This document shows positions 1 through 7,889 of a DNA stretch of 8,517 nt, in pieces. Numbering within the stretch: the stretch's first letter is position 1; every line of letters begins with the position of its first letter. The notes below the pieces were generated by a model. The model saw nothing but the letters and a program-made list of their open reading frames with translations, ran no database searches and had not been told where the DNA came from. Source of the DNA: an uncultured Myxococcales bacterium (GTDB lineage: Bacteria > Myxococcota_A > UBA9042); the NCBI GenBank assembly GCA_937915965.1, contig CALGHC010000802.1, positions 1 to 8,517 on the forward strand. Reading direction: 5' to 3'. The position numbers were made by a program, and so were the translations under genes.

Positions 1-1
1 A

Positions 2-400
2 GCCACGGCCTTCCGTCAAGGTCGCCGGGCGTTGCGGACCTTGCGATCGCCCTGCCGCGCCGAGGCGCGCCTGATGACCGAGCTCGGCGTGCGGGCTATG
101 CTCGACATCACACTGGACCTGCAGGTCTCCGACCAGGACGGCGCCGTCGTGCTGCGACCGAAGCTCGGTTTCCGCGTGAGCGGCCTACCCAACGGTTACG
201 CCTACCCCACGACGCTGGCCACGGGCGAGATCAGCGGCGACGGCGTACCGTTTTCGGTAGCCGAGGCCAACGCCGAGGGAGGCTTGCTGCGGATCGCCCG
301 CCTCGAGGACCTGCTCGCCTCGCTCGATACCGCGCTCGCGGCGTTCACCGAGTCGCAAACCGCGCTCGGCTACCAGGCGATCTGGGCCCTGCGCAAGTAG
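2..400 (+). CDS. 3' end of an unrecognised protein gene (partial)
   Basis: This frame is open from the left edge to a TAG at 398-400, so I read it as the last 132 codons of a gene that begins outside the window. An internal TTG (32) or ATG (74, 98) start is possible, but none has a visible ribosome binding site. The visible part has an Arg-rich stretch, then a beta-prone section (DITLDLQVSDQDG, VVLRPKLGFRVSGLP), then a helical C-terminus (roughly the last 40 residues, ending YQAIWALRK). I see no transmembrane segment or catalytic motif. I do not recognise the family. The coding call rests on the uninterrupted frame, a strong preference for G or C at third positions, and an amino-acid composition that looks natural. 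It lies 276 bp upstream of prfC on the same strand, with a possible terminator between them. Confidence 0.6.
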   Translation, partial: ATAFRQGRRALRTLRSPCRAEARLMTELGVRAMLDITLDLQVSDQDGAVVLRPKLGFRVSGLPNGYAYPTTLATGEISGDGVPFSVAEANAEGGLLRIARLEDLLASLDTALAAFTESQTALGYQAIWALRK

Positions 401-454
401 CGTGCGTGACGCGGCGGGATCGGGCCTTGTGGCAAAATCGCATAGAGGTACTAC

Positions 455-477
455 AAAACCGGGCTAGCCTGTTTTTT
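455..477 (+). terminator. Possible intrinsic terminator of the first gene
   Basis: AAAAC (455-459) can pair with GTTTT (471-475) and GG (461-462) with CC (468-469). A C/T mismatch separates the two stem parts and the loop is five bases. The 3' arm runs into six T residues (472-477). It lies 54 bp after the stop of the first gene, in DNA otherwise almost free of T runs. The stem is short and A/T-heavy at its base, so strength is doubtful. If real, it separates the first gene from prfC. Confidence 0.4.
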
Positions 478-584
478 GCAGGGTGGCCTGACGCCGCACG
501 CACCCGCGCCCATGTCGACACCCCCTCCTGCGGCCCTACCCGCGCGCCCTCGCGGCGTGCTAGCGTCCGCGCCGCTTCGCGCTG

Positions 585-603
585 CCCCCTCCCGGCCCCT
601 CCC
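585..603 (-). other. G-quadruplex motif in the prfC leader
   Basis: The minus strand reads GGGAGGGGCCGGGAGGGGG, with four G-runs that can be connected by loops of 1, 3 and 1 bases. This matches the canonical G3+N1-7 pattern with short loops, the class expected to be most stable. It lies 73 bp upstream of the prfC ATG on the strand that serves as template for prfC, so the mRNA carries the C-rich complement. The rest of the 401-676 interval is C-rich DNA in which I see no gene and no convincing promoter. Confidence 0.55.
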
Positions 604-676
604 GAATTCACGCCAGGATCGGGGCAAAGCCCGCCACAACCCGCACGCGCCTTTGCTGCTGGATCGAGTCGCCGCC

Positions 677-2263
677 ATGTCTGCCCCACTGCCCAAAGAG
701 CTCGCCCGGCGTCGCACCTTCGCGATCATCTCGCATCCTGACGCGGGCAAGACGACCCTGACCGAGAAGCTGCTGCTGTTCGGCGGCGCCATCCACCTCG
801 CCGGTGCCGTCAAGGCCAAGCGGGCGGCGCGCTCCTCGACCAGCGACTGGATCGCGGTGGAACGCGAGCGAGGGATCTCAGTGAGCACGTCGGTCATGAA
901 CTTCGACTACGCCGACAAAGCGCTCAACCTGCTCGACACCCCCGGCCACAACGACTTCAGCGAGGACACCTACCGGACCCTGACCGCGGTCGACTCGGTG
1001 CTGATGGTGATCGACGCCGCCAAGGGGGTCGAAGCGCAGACGCGCAAGCTGCTTGAAGTCTGTCGCCTCAAGCGCACGCCGGTCATCACCTTCATCAACA
1101 AGATGGATCTCGAGGCGCGCGACCCGCTTGAGCTGCTCGACGAGATCGAGAAAGAGCTCGGCATGGCGACGACGCCGTTCACCTGGCCGGTCGGACGGGG
1201 CTCAGACTTCAAGGGCGTCTATGACCTGCGCGAGCAGGCTTTCGTCCACTATCTGCACGCCGAGCGGGGCCACGCCAACGAGCGCGAGAAGCTCACCGAC
1301 CTCGACGACCCACGCATCGACGCCCTGATCGGCCGCCTGGCCGCGACCCTGCGCGACGAGGTCGACCTGGTACAAGGCGCCTCCGAGCCCTACGACGCCG
1401 AGCGCTTCGAGCGCGGCCAGCTCACGCCGGTGTTCTTTGGCTCTGCGGTCAACAACTTTGGCGTGCGCGAGCTGCTCGACACCTTCTGCGAGCTCGCGCC
1501 GTCGCCGCAGCCGCGCGAGACCCACACCCGCGTCGTCATGCCCGAAGAGAGCGACTTCAGCGGTTTCGTCTTCAAGATCCAAGCGAACATGGATCCCCGC
1601 CACCGCGACCGGATGGCGTTCATGCGCGTGTGCTCGGGCCAGTTCCGGCGTGGCATGAAGCTCCTCCATGTGCGCACCGGCAAGCCGCTGATCGTGCGCA
1701 ACGCGATGACCTTCCTCGCTCGCGACCGGTCGATCGTCGAGGAAGCCTGGCCCGGTGACATCATCGGCATCCCCAATCACGGCACCATCCGCATCGCGGA
1801 CACCTTCACCGAGGGCGAAGACCTGGCCTTCACGGCCCTGCCCAAGTTCGCGCCCGAGCTCTTCCGCCGGGTGAGGCTGAAGGACCCGATGAAGGTCAAG
1901 AGCCTGCAAAAAGGGCTCGTGCAGATCTGCGAAGAGGGTGCAGCGCAGCTCTTCCGCCCATCCCTTGGCTCGGACTACGTCATCGGCGCGCTCGGCGTGC
2001 TGCAGTTCGAGGTCATCGAGTCGCGCCTCAAGGACGAATACGGCGTCGACGCTGCCTTCGAAGCCTGTCCGTTCCGGATATGCCGGTGGGTGACCTTCGA
2101 CCGCGGAACCGACGGCTCGGACTTCGACCAGCACTGGCCGCGCGACTCCTTCCTCGACGAGTTTGGCAACCTGTGCGTGCTGACCGAGACGCGATTTCGG
2201 GCCGACTGGATCGCCGAGAAGACGCCCGGCTGCCGCCTGACGTCGACGATGGAGCTGGCGTAG
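677..2263 (+). CDS. prfC: Peptide chain release factor 3 (RF3)
   Basis: RF3 is a cytoplasmic translational GTPase that removes RF1 or RF2 from the ribosome after peptide release and takes part in post-peptidyl-transfer quality control. The predicted protein has 528 residues, against 529 in E. coli RF3. The G domain shows a P-loop HPDAGKTT (20-27), switch I with SDW and ERGIS (56-68), G3 DTPGH (87-91) followed by the RF3 hallmark DFSEDTYRTLTAVD, and G4 NKMD (141-144). Further on are the RF3-typical GFVFKIQANMDPRHRDR, PGDIIGIPNHGTIRIGDTF-like and FAPELFRRVRLKDPMK segments and GVLQFEV of the C-terminal domains. I chose ATG 677 because it places the P-loop as in other RF3s. The frame stays open upstream to 476, but that stretch is Pro/Arg/Ala-rich and unlike the family. 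No strong Shine-Dalgarno is visible. Residue 92 is Asn where E. coli RF3 has Glu. Identification is firm. Confidence 0.97.
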   Translation: MSAPLPKELARRRTFAIISHPDAGKTTLTEKLLLFGGAIHLAGAVKAKRAARSSTSDWIAVERERGISVSTSVMNFDYADKALNLLDTPGHNDFSEDTYRTLTAVDSVLMVIDAAKGVEAQTRKLLEVCRLKRTPVITFINKMDLEARDPLELLDEIEKELGMATTPFTWPVGRGSDFKGVYDLREQAFVHYLHAERGHANEREKLTDLDDPRIDALIGRLAATLRDEVDLVQGASEPYDAERFERGQLTPVFFGSAVNNFGVRELLDTFCELAPSPQPRETHTRVVMPEESDFSGFVFKIQANMDPRHRDRMAFMRVCSGQFRRGMKLLHVRTGKPLIVRNAMTFLARDRSIVEEAWPGDIIGIPNHGTIRIADTFTEGEDLAFTALPKFAPELFRRVRLKDPMKVKSLQKGLVQICEEGAAQLFRPSLGSDYVIGALGVLQFEVIESRLKDEYGVDAAFEACPFRICRWVTFDRGTDGSDFDQHWPRDSFLDEFGNLCVLTETRFRADWIAEKTPGCRLTSTMELA

Positions 2264-2367
2264 GGGGGCGACCGCGCTTGCGTCGCACCGACGGCTCCGG
2301 GACACTGACCTGCGACGCGGACACGGGCCGGCGACCGGGACAGGCACGACCAACCGGGGCAGGGCCG

Positions 2368-2391
2368 GCGAGCGACCACGTTGGCGCTCGC
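2368..2391. repeat. Inverted repeat in the prfC to 2429 intergenic gap
   Basis: GCGAGCG (2368-2374) and CGCTCGC (2385-2391) form a perfect 7-bp stem around a 10-base loop. No T-run follows, so it is not a classical intrinsic terminator. It lies 105 bp after the prfC stop and 38 bp before the next start codon. It could be a leader hairpin, an operator or chance in GC-rich DNA. The rest of the 165-bp gap holds nothing else that I recognise. Confidence 0.3.
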
Positions 2392-2415
2392 TTCGCCTGG
2401 CAGCGGCCTCGAACC

Positions 2416-2421
2416 AAAGGA
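2416..2421 (+). promoter_or_regulatory. Ribosome binding site deciding the start at 2429
   Basis: AAAGGA lies seven bases before ATG 2429. It is one of the few clear Shine-Dalgarno sequences in the window. It favours ATG 2429 over the in-frame upstream TTG at 2381. Confidence 0.65.
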
Positions 2422-2428
2422 CGCCCAC

Positions 2429-3187
2429 ATGCACGACCCATCTCGCAGCCGACGGCGGATTGTCTTGCTGTGGACGATCGCGGTGGTGACCCCCTGGTTG
2501 CTGGCGACCATGGCGGTCCAGCCCTCCGACACCCTCGAAGCCTCAGGCCAGGGTGGCAACTACATCTACACACCGGCCTGCGGCACGCCCATGCAGGTCG
2601 TGCACGGCGAGTCGCAGCTGCGTTGGACCCATCGCTCGGCCACGAGCCCGCTGGTGACGCACCTCGATTTCTACGGCAGCTGGTCGGACTCCGAGAGCCG
2701 CCGCAGTGACGATGACCTCACCGAGACGAAGTGGATGGGCCTACTTCGAGCCCAGGGTGGCATCGACTGGTCGATCGTGGGCTTTCGTCTCGGCGCTGCC
2801 GGCGGCTACAGCTGGACCGAGCGTTCGGGCAACCAGAACGCCGAGCCGTCCGGCACGACCAGCAACCCGATCCTCTTGCCAGCTGGCTCGGTACGACTCG
2901 GACCGCAGTGGCTGAACTTCCGCTCCGAGCTCAACACGGGCGACTGGAGCCTGCGGCCCATGGAGTTGAAATTCGGCGTCGCCTTCGGCACCGGATCGGA
3001 TGATCCTTCCGCCGACCAGCCCGTGCAGTTCTACCTGGGTTGGGGCGGCGAGCTCATCGACGCGACCAGCGACGGCTTCGCCTACTTCGGCGCGCGGCTG
3101 CAGACCGACCAGCTCGGTTTCGGCCTGCAGACCCGGTTTGGCTCGGACGGCGGCGCTGGCGGGATCTGGATCGGACTGCCGATCTAG
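2429..3187 (+). CDS. Unrecognised exported protein, probable outer-membrane beta-barrel
   Basis: The product has 252 residues and I do not recognise its family. The N-terminus looks like a signal peptide: basic RSRRR at 6-10, a hydrophobic core at about 11-28, and possible cleavage near LLATMAV. The mature part has the look of a small barrel. Short strands alternate polar with aromatic or aliphatic residues (THLDFYGSW, FRLGAAGGYSW, VQFYLGWGGEL, GFAYFGARL, QLGFGLQTRF), with Gly-rich turns and Asp/Ser/Asn-rich loops. The C-terminus IWIGLPI lacks the classical terminal Phe of porins. Location in the outer membrane is inference from this pattern. It follows prfC by 165 bp, which makes co-transcription possible but uncertain. 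It ends 23 bp from the lepA stop on the opposite strand, with no clear terminator in between. A soluble periplasmic beta protein is the main alternative. Confidence 0.8.
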   Translation: MHDPSRSRRRIVLLWTIAVVTPWLLATMAVQPSDTLEASGQGGNYIYTPACGTPMQVVHGESQLRWTHRSATSPLVTHLDFYGSWSDSESRRSDDDLTETKWMGLLRAQGGIDWSIVGFRLGAAGGYSWTERSGNQNAEPSGTTSNPILLPAGSVRLGPQWLNFRSELNTGDWSLRPMELKFGVAFGTGSDDPSADQPVQFYLGWGGELIDATSDGFAYFGARLQTDQLGFGLQTRFGSDGGAGGIWIGLPI

Positions 3188-3210
3188 GCGCGACGCGGCT
3201 CGCCAGCGGC

Positions 3211-5013
<1,803 letters not shown>

Positions 5014-5048
5014 GTCGAAAGGACTCGTCCTCTTGGCCGCGGCAGGGC

Positions 5049-5100
5049 GGGCTCGGGCTCGGGCTCGGGCTCCGGCGTGGGCGCGGGCGCGGGCGCGGGT
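5049..5100 (+). repeat. G-rich hexamer tandem repeat with two G-quadruplex motifs, between the deacetylase gene and lepA
   Basis: The plus strand has four GGGCTC units (5049-5072), one degenerate unit CGGCGT (5073-5078), three GGGCGC units (5079-5096) and a final GGGT. GGG therefore recurs exactly every six bases, giving two canonical G-quadruplex motifs (5049-5069 and 5079-5099) with three-base loops. The G-rich strand is the template for both flanking genes, which run leftwards. The RNA would carry C-rich repeats instead. It begins 35 bp upstream of the lepA ATG and ends 10 bp past the deacetylase stop. Confidence 0.85.
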
Positions 5101-5110
5101 TGGAATGGCG

Positions 5111-6184
5111 CTAGAGCGTAAAGAACCGCTGAGCGATGGCGACAGCCTGGATTCCGTCGCCCAGGGGGAGTCCCATGAGCGGGCCGCGGGACTCGCGAAC
5201 AGGCCGGTATCCGGTGAGGACCTGCAGGCAGGCTTGTACGCCCTCGCCCAGGCCACCGAGGTGGTAACCTCCTTCGAGCACGAATACCAGCCGGCCGTCG
5301 CAGACTTGATCGGCGGTCATCTTCAAGTGACCGGCGATCTGAACGATTCCGGTTAAGCTGACCTGCATCCCGCCGTAGCTGTCGGCCTCGAAGATGTCAA
5401 ACCCCGCCGACACCAGGATCAGGTCGGGCCGATACTGCTCCAGGACGCGGGCGATCAGGCCGCCGTAGATGGCGTCGTACTCGCGGTCGCCGTGGCCTGC
5501 CATCAGCGGGATGTTGAGGGTCCGACCGACGCCAGCGCCCTCGCCGGTCTCTTCGAGCTCACCCGTCCCCGGGAAGTGCATCGCCTGGTGGGTCGACACA
5601 TAGAGCACGCTGGGATCGGCATAGAAGGCCTCCTGCGTGCCATTGCCGTGGTGCACGTCGAAATCGACGATCGCGATGCGGCGCATGCCCAGAGTCGCCT
5701 GGGCGTGGCGCGCGGCGATGGCGACGTTGTTGAAGAGGCAGAAGCCCATGCCGATGTCGGGTCGAGCGTGGTGGCCCGGCGGCCGAACCAGCGCGAACGC
5801 GTTGCGGACGTCGCCGCGCGCGACCGCCTCGGTGGCGGAGATCGCGCATCCGGCCGCCCGGACCGCGGCTTCGAAGCTGCGCGGTCCAGCCATCGTGTCG
5901 GGGTCGATGATCTGCCGCCGCCCGCGGGCGCGCTCCAACCGCTCGACGTAGGCCGCCGTATGGACGCGCTCGATCTCCTCGATGCTGGCGTCGCGCAGAT
6001 CCAGACTGACCAGCTGCAGCTTCTTCATCGGTGCGGATTGCATCGCGTTCATCAAGACCGCGAGCCGTTTGGAGCTCTCCGGATGATTCGGCCCCGGGTC
6101 GTGGAGCAGACACTTCGCGTCCAGCACGATGCCGGTCCGCTCCGTCTGCCCCGTCCGCCCGGTTTCGACCATGCTGTACCCCAT
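5111..6184 (-). CDS. Zinc-dependent HDAC-family deacetylase (class II-like)
   Basis: This is a member of the arginase/deacetylase superfamily that hydrolyses acetyl-lysine or acetyl-polyamine type amides, presumably in the cytoplasm since no signal peptide is seen. The protein has 357 residues from ATG 6184. Visible motifs are the HPESSKR segment (34-40), the catalytic His pair in RPPGHHA (138-139), GFCLFNN (147-153), the zinc ligands Asp176 and His178 in DFDVHHGNGTQ, the third zinc ligand Asp263 in SAGFD, and the catalytic Tyr307 in LEGGYHL. All essential residues are therefore present. ATG 6172 (MVETG) is an equally possible start and is preceded by GGGG at a suitable distance. The frame runs on to 6439 through a tandem repeat, but that extension is Gly/Arg/Ala low complexity and precedes the domain. 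Family assignment is firm. The substrate (protein lysine, polyamine or other) cannot be told from sequence. It may be co-transcribed with lepA. Confidence 0.92.
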   Translation of the reverse strand: MGYSMVETGRTGQTERTGIVLDAKCLLHDPGPNHPESSKRLAVLMNAMQSAPMKKLQLVSLDLRDASIEEIERVHTAAYVERLERARGRRQIIDPDTMAGPRSFEAAVRAAGCAISATEAVARGDVRNAFALVRPPGHHARPDIGMGFCLFNNVAIAARHAQATLGMRRIAIVDFDVHHGNGTQEAFYADPSVLYVSTHQAMHFPGTGELEETGEGAGVGRTLNIPLMAGHGDREYDAIYGGLIARVLEQYRPDLILVSAGFDIFEADSYGGMQVSLTGIVQIAGHLKMTADQVCDGRLVFVLEGGYHLGGLGEGVQACLQVLTGYRPVRESRGPLMGLPLGDGIQAVAIAQRFFTL

Positions 6185-6241
6185 CAACCGTCGGTGCGAC
6201 CGCGGGGACAGATGCCCGTTTGGATCGACCAATGCAGGCTG

Positions 6242-6250
6242 AGCATAGCA
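6242..6250 (-). promoter_or_regulatory. Possible extended -10 promoter of the deacetylase gene
   Basis: The minus strand reads TGC-TATGCT, an extended -10 element (TGn plus TAnnnT). It would start transcription near 6235 and give a leader of about 50 bases. The -35 position (GTGCTC, 6270-6265) is poor. In such GC-rich DNA this AT-containing hexamer stands out, but sigma factor preferences of the host are unknown. Confidence 0.3.
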
Positions 6251-6278
6251 ACAAGCGCACGCCGGAGCACGCCCCGCG

Positions 6279-6381
6279 AAGCGCCCCCCAAAGCGCCTCC
6301 CAAAGCGCCTCCCCAACCGCCCGCCAAGCGCCCGCCAACCGCCCGCCAAGCGCGCCCCAAGCGCGCCCCGAAGCGCGCCCA
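6279..6381. repeat. Nine-unit 11-12-bp tandem repeat between the deacetylase gene and nhaA
   Basis: Nine consecutive units each begin AAGCGC or AACCGC and continue C-rich. They start at 6279, 6291, 6303, 6315, 6326, 6337, 6348, 6359 and 6371, with lengths 12, 12, 12, 11, 11, 11, 11, 12 and 11. The units fall into sub-types: AAGCGCCTCCC (units 2-3), A-A-S-CGCCCGCC (4-6) and AAGCGCGCCC (7-9), which suggests duplication in steps. The array is the main content of the 310-bp gap 6185-6494. Apart from two weak promoter candidates I see nothing else there. Confidence 0.85.
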
Positions 6382-6393
6382 AAGACCTCTGCC

Positions 6394-6422
6394 TTGCCTC
6401 GCCTCGGTCCGCGCCGTAGGCT
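6394..6422 (+). promoter_or_regulatory. Possible sigma-70-type promoter of nhaA
   Basis: TTGCCT (6394-6399) and TAGGCT (6417-6422) are separated by exactly 17 bases, each matching the consensus hexamer at three to four positions. Transcription would start near 6429, which would leave ATG 6438 almost leaderless and favours ATG 6495 as the nhaA start. The match is weak and could be chance. Confidence 0.3.
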
Positions 6423-6494
6423 CGTCGCGGACCGCTCATGCGGGAGGCACGTCCGAGGATCCGGCGACCACAGTCAGCAACCCAAAGTCACACC

Positions 6495-7886
6495 ATGCCT
6501 CGACCCGCCGCGCCACCCACGACAGCGATCGACCCGCCGAGCGACGTGCAACGCGATCCGCGGCCGGTGGTCGTCATGCGCCGGCTGCTCACGCCGATCG
6601 TCAGCTTCGTGCAGACCGAAGCCAAGGGCGGTCTGCTGCTGCTGACGGCGACCGTCATCGCCTTGATCTGGGCAAACTCGTCGTGGGGCGACGGCTACCG
6701 CCACCTCCTGCACACGCCGATTCGGATCGACATCGGCGGCCGCGGACTGCAGCTGCCGCTGGAGGGCTGGATCAACGATGGCCTGATGGCCATCTTCTTC
6801 TTCGTCGTCGGCCTCGAAATCAAGCGCGAGGTGCTCGCTGGCGAGCTCGCCTCGCCACGTCAGGCCGCCCTGCCCATCGCCGGTGCGATTGGCGGCGTCG
6901 TCGTTCCTGCCCTGCTCTACGCGCTCATCAACCGCGGCTCCGACACGCTGCACGGCTGGGGCATCCCGATGGCGACCGACATCGCCTTCGCGCTCGGTAT
7001 TTTGGCGCTGCTCGGTCGGCGCGTGCCGCTGTGGTTGATGGTCTTCCTCACGGCCCTGGCGATCGTCGATGACCTCTTGGCGGTGCTGGTGATCGCCGCG
7101 TTCTACACCGACGCGATCGATTGGACCTGGCTGGCCATCGCCGGCGGCCTCATGGCCGTCCTGGTAGGTCTGAACCTGCGCGACAGCCGATCGCCGACGG
7201 CGTACCTGCTGGTTGGCGGTCTGCTATGGTACGCGATGTTGCGCTCCGGGATCCACGCGACGATCGCTGGCGTCTTGCTGGGCATGAGCATCCCCGCTTC
7301 GCCGCGCAAGGATCGACGGCGCTTCGTCGATGACGTGCAACATGCCCTCGATCGCTTCAAACGCGGCCACAGCCCCGGGCCACACCCAGTGAACCGCGAC
7401 CAAGCGGCGGCGCTCCATCAGATCGTCAGGGCCGTCAACGACGTCGACTCGCCACTGCACCGCATCGAGAACAGCCTGCACCCGTGGGTCTCGTACGCGA
7501 TCATGCCGGTTTTTGCCCTCGCCAACGCCGGCGTCGAGTTGCCGCTCGATCGAGTCGTCGACGCGCTGGTCGCCCCCGCGGGCGTCGGCGTCGTCGTCGG
7601 ATTGGTCCTCGGCAAGCCGCTGGGCATCGCCGCGGCGAGCTGGCTCGCGGTGCGCCTGGGCATCGCCGATCTGCCGACCGGAGCGCGCTGGACCCACCTC
7701 ATCGGTGCGGCCATCCTCGGCGGCGTCGGTTTCACCATGTCGCTTTTTGTCACCGGGCTCGCCTTCGACGACCCCGCCAACGTCGCGGTCGCCAAGATCG
7801 CGATCCTCGCCGCTTCGACCGTGGCTGCCGTGACCGGGCTCCTCTTCTTGCACCGCGTGCTGCCGCGGGCGGGCGCGGAGAGCTGA
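6495..7886 (+). CDS. nhaA: Na+/H+ antiporter NhaA
   Basis: NhaA is an inner-membrane antiporter that exports Na+ (or Li+) in exchange for protons and serves salt and alkaline pH homeostasis. The protein has 463 residues from ATG 6495. Family hallmarks are EGWINDGLMAIFFFVVGLEIKRE (90-112), ATDIAFALG with Thr161-Asp162, ALAIVDD with Asp192-Asp193 (equivalent to E. coli Asp163-Asp164), GKPLGI with Lys374 (equivalent to Lys300) and GGVGFTMSLFV. About a dozen hydrophobic segments fit the fold. Compared with E. coli (388 residues) there is a Pro-rich cytoplasmic tail before MRRLLTPI and a roughly 40-residue insertion at about 271-325, between the GIHATIAGVLLG segment and LHPWVSYAIMP. Such longer NhaA forms are known to me in other bacteria. 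ATG 6438 or ATG 6576 are alternative starts, and none has a strong ribosome binding site. It is divergent from the deacetylase gene and closely followed by a lipoprotein gene. Confidence 0.95.
   Translation: MPRPAAPPTTAIDPPSDVQRDPRPVVVMRRLLTPIVSFVQTEAKGGLLLLTATVIALIWANSSWGDGYRHLLHTPIRIDIGGRGLQLPLEGWINDGLMAIFFFVVGLEIKREVLAGELASPRQAALPIAGAIGGVVVPALLYALINRGSDTLHGWGIPMATDIAFALGILALLGRRVPLWLMVFLTALAIVDDLLAVLVIAAFYTDAIDWTWLAIAGGLMAVLVGLNLRDSRSPTAYLLVGGLLWYAMLRSGIHATIAGVLLGMSIPASPRKDRRRFVDDVQHALDRFKRGHSPGPHPVNRDQAAALHQIVRAVNDVDSPLHRIENSLHPWVSYAIMPVFALANAGVELPLDRVVDALVAPAGVGVVVGLVLGKPLGIAAASWLAVRLGIADLPTGARWTHLIGAAILGGVGFTMSLFVTGLAFDDPANVAVAKIAILAASTVAAVTGLLFLHRVLPRAGAES
7877..7882 (+). promoter_or_regulatory. 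Ribosome binding site of the lipoprotein gene, inside nhaA
   Basis: GGAGAG lies seven bases before ATG 7890 and overlaps the last codons of nhaA. Together with the three-base gap between stop and start it suggests translational coupling. Confidence 0.6.
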
Positions 7887-7889
7887 TAG

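Noticed and set aside
427..454. Promoter-like TTGTGG and TACTAC with a 16-base spacer upstream of prfC
   Set aside because: Weak hexamers, and a start there would place the terminator-like hairpin 455-477 at the very beginning of the transcript.
476..676. 67-residue N-terminal extension of RF3 in the same open frame
   Set aside because: The extension is Pro/Arg/Ala-rich, has no match to the compact RF3 N-terminus, and overlaps the C-rich leader with the quadruplex motif. ATG 677 gives the family's normal length.
1202..2434. 410-codon minus-strand open frame opposite prfC
   Set aside because: It is antisense to a firmly identified gene. Long antisense frames are expected with strong GC third-position bias, and the product has no recognisable motif.
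3188..3210. Bidirectional terminator between the convergent genes
   Set aside because: The 23-bp gap is GC-rich with only imperfect short pairings and no T-run on either side.
5014..5256. 81-residue N-terminal extension of EF4 rich in Arg-Ala repeats
   Set aside because: It comes from translating the hexamer array and the 3' end of the deacetylase gene in another frame. ATG 5013 gives the conserved N-terminus and the usual 600 residues.
6185..6439. 85-residue N-terminal extension of the deacetylase
   Set aside because: It is a translation of the tandem repeat (Gly/Arg/Ala/Leu). The domain begins after residue 17 of the shorter form, and the possible promoter lies inside the extension.
6437..6440. 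Overlapping divergent start codons (CAT/ATG) for the longest deacetylase and nhaA frames
   Set aside because: Both are probably not the true starts. The overlap is explained by the CATG palindrome and carries no further evidence.
5492..7072. 526-codon plus-strand open frame across the deacetylase gene, the repeat and nhaA
   Set aside because: It spans two opposite real genes and the non-coding repeat in a shadow frame. The product is low complexity (Arg/Ala/Pro).
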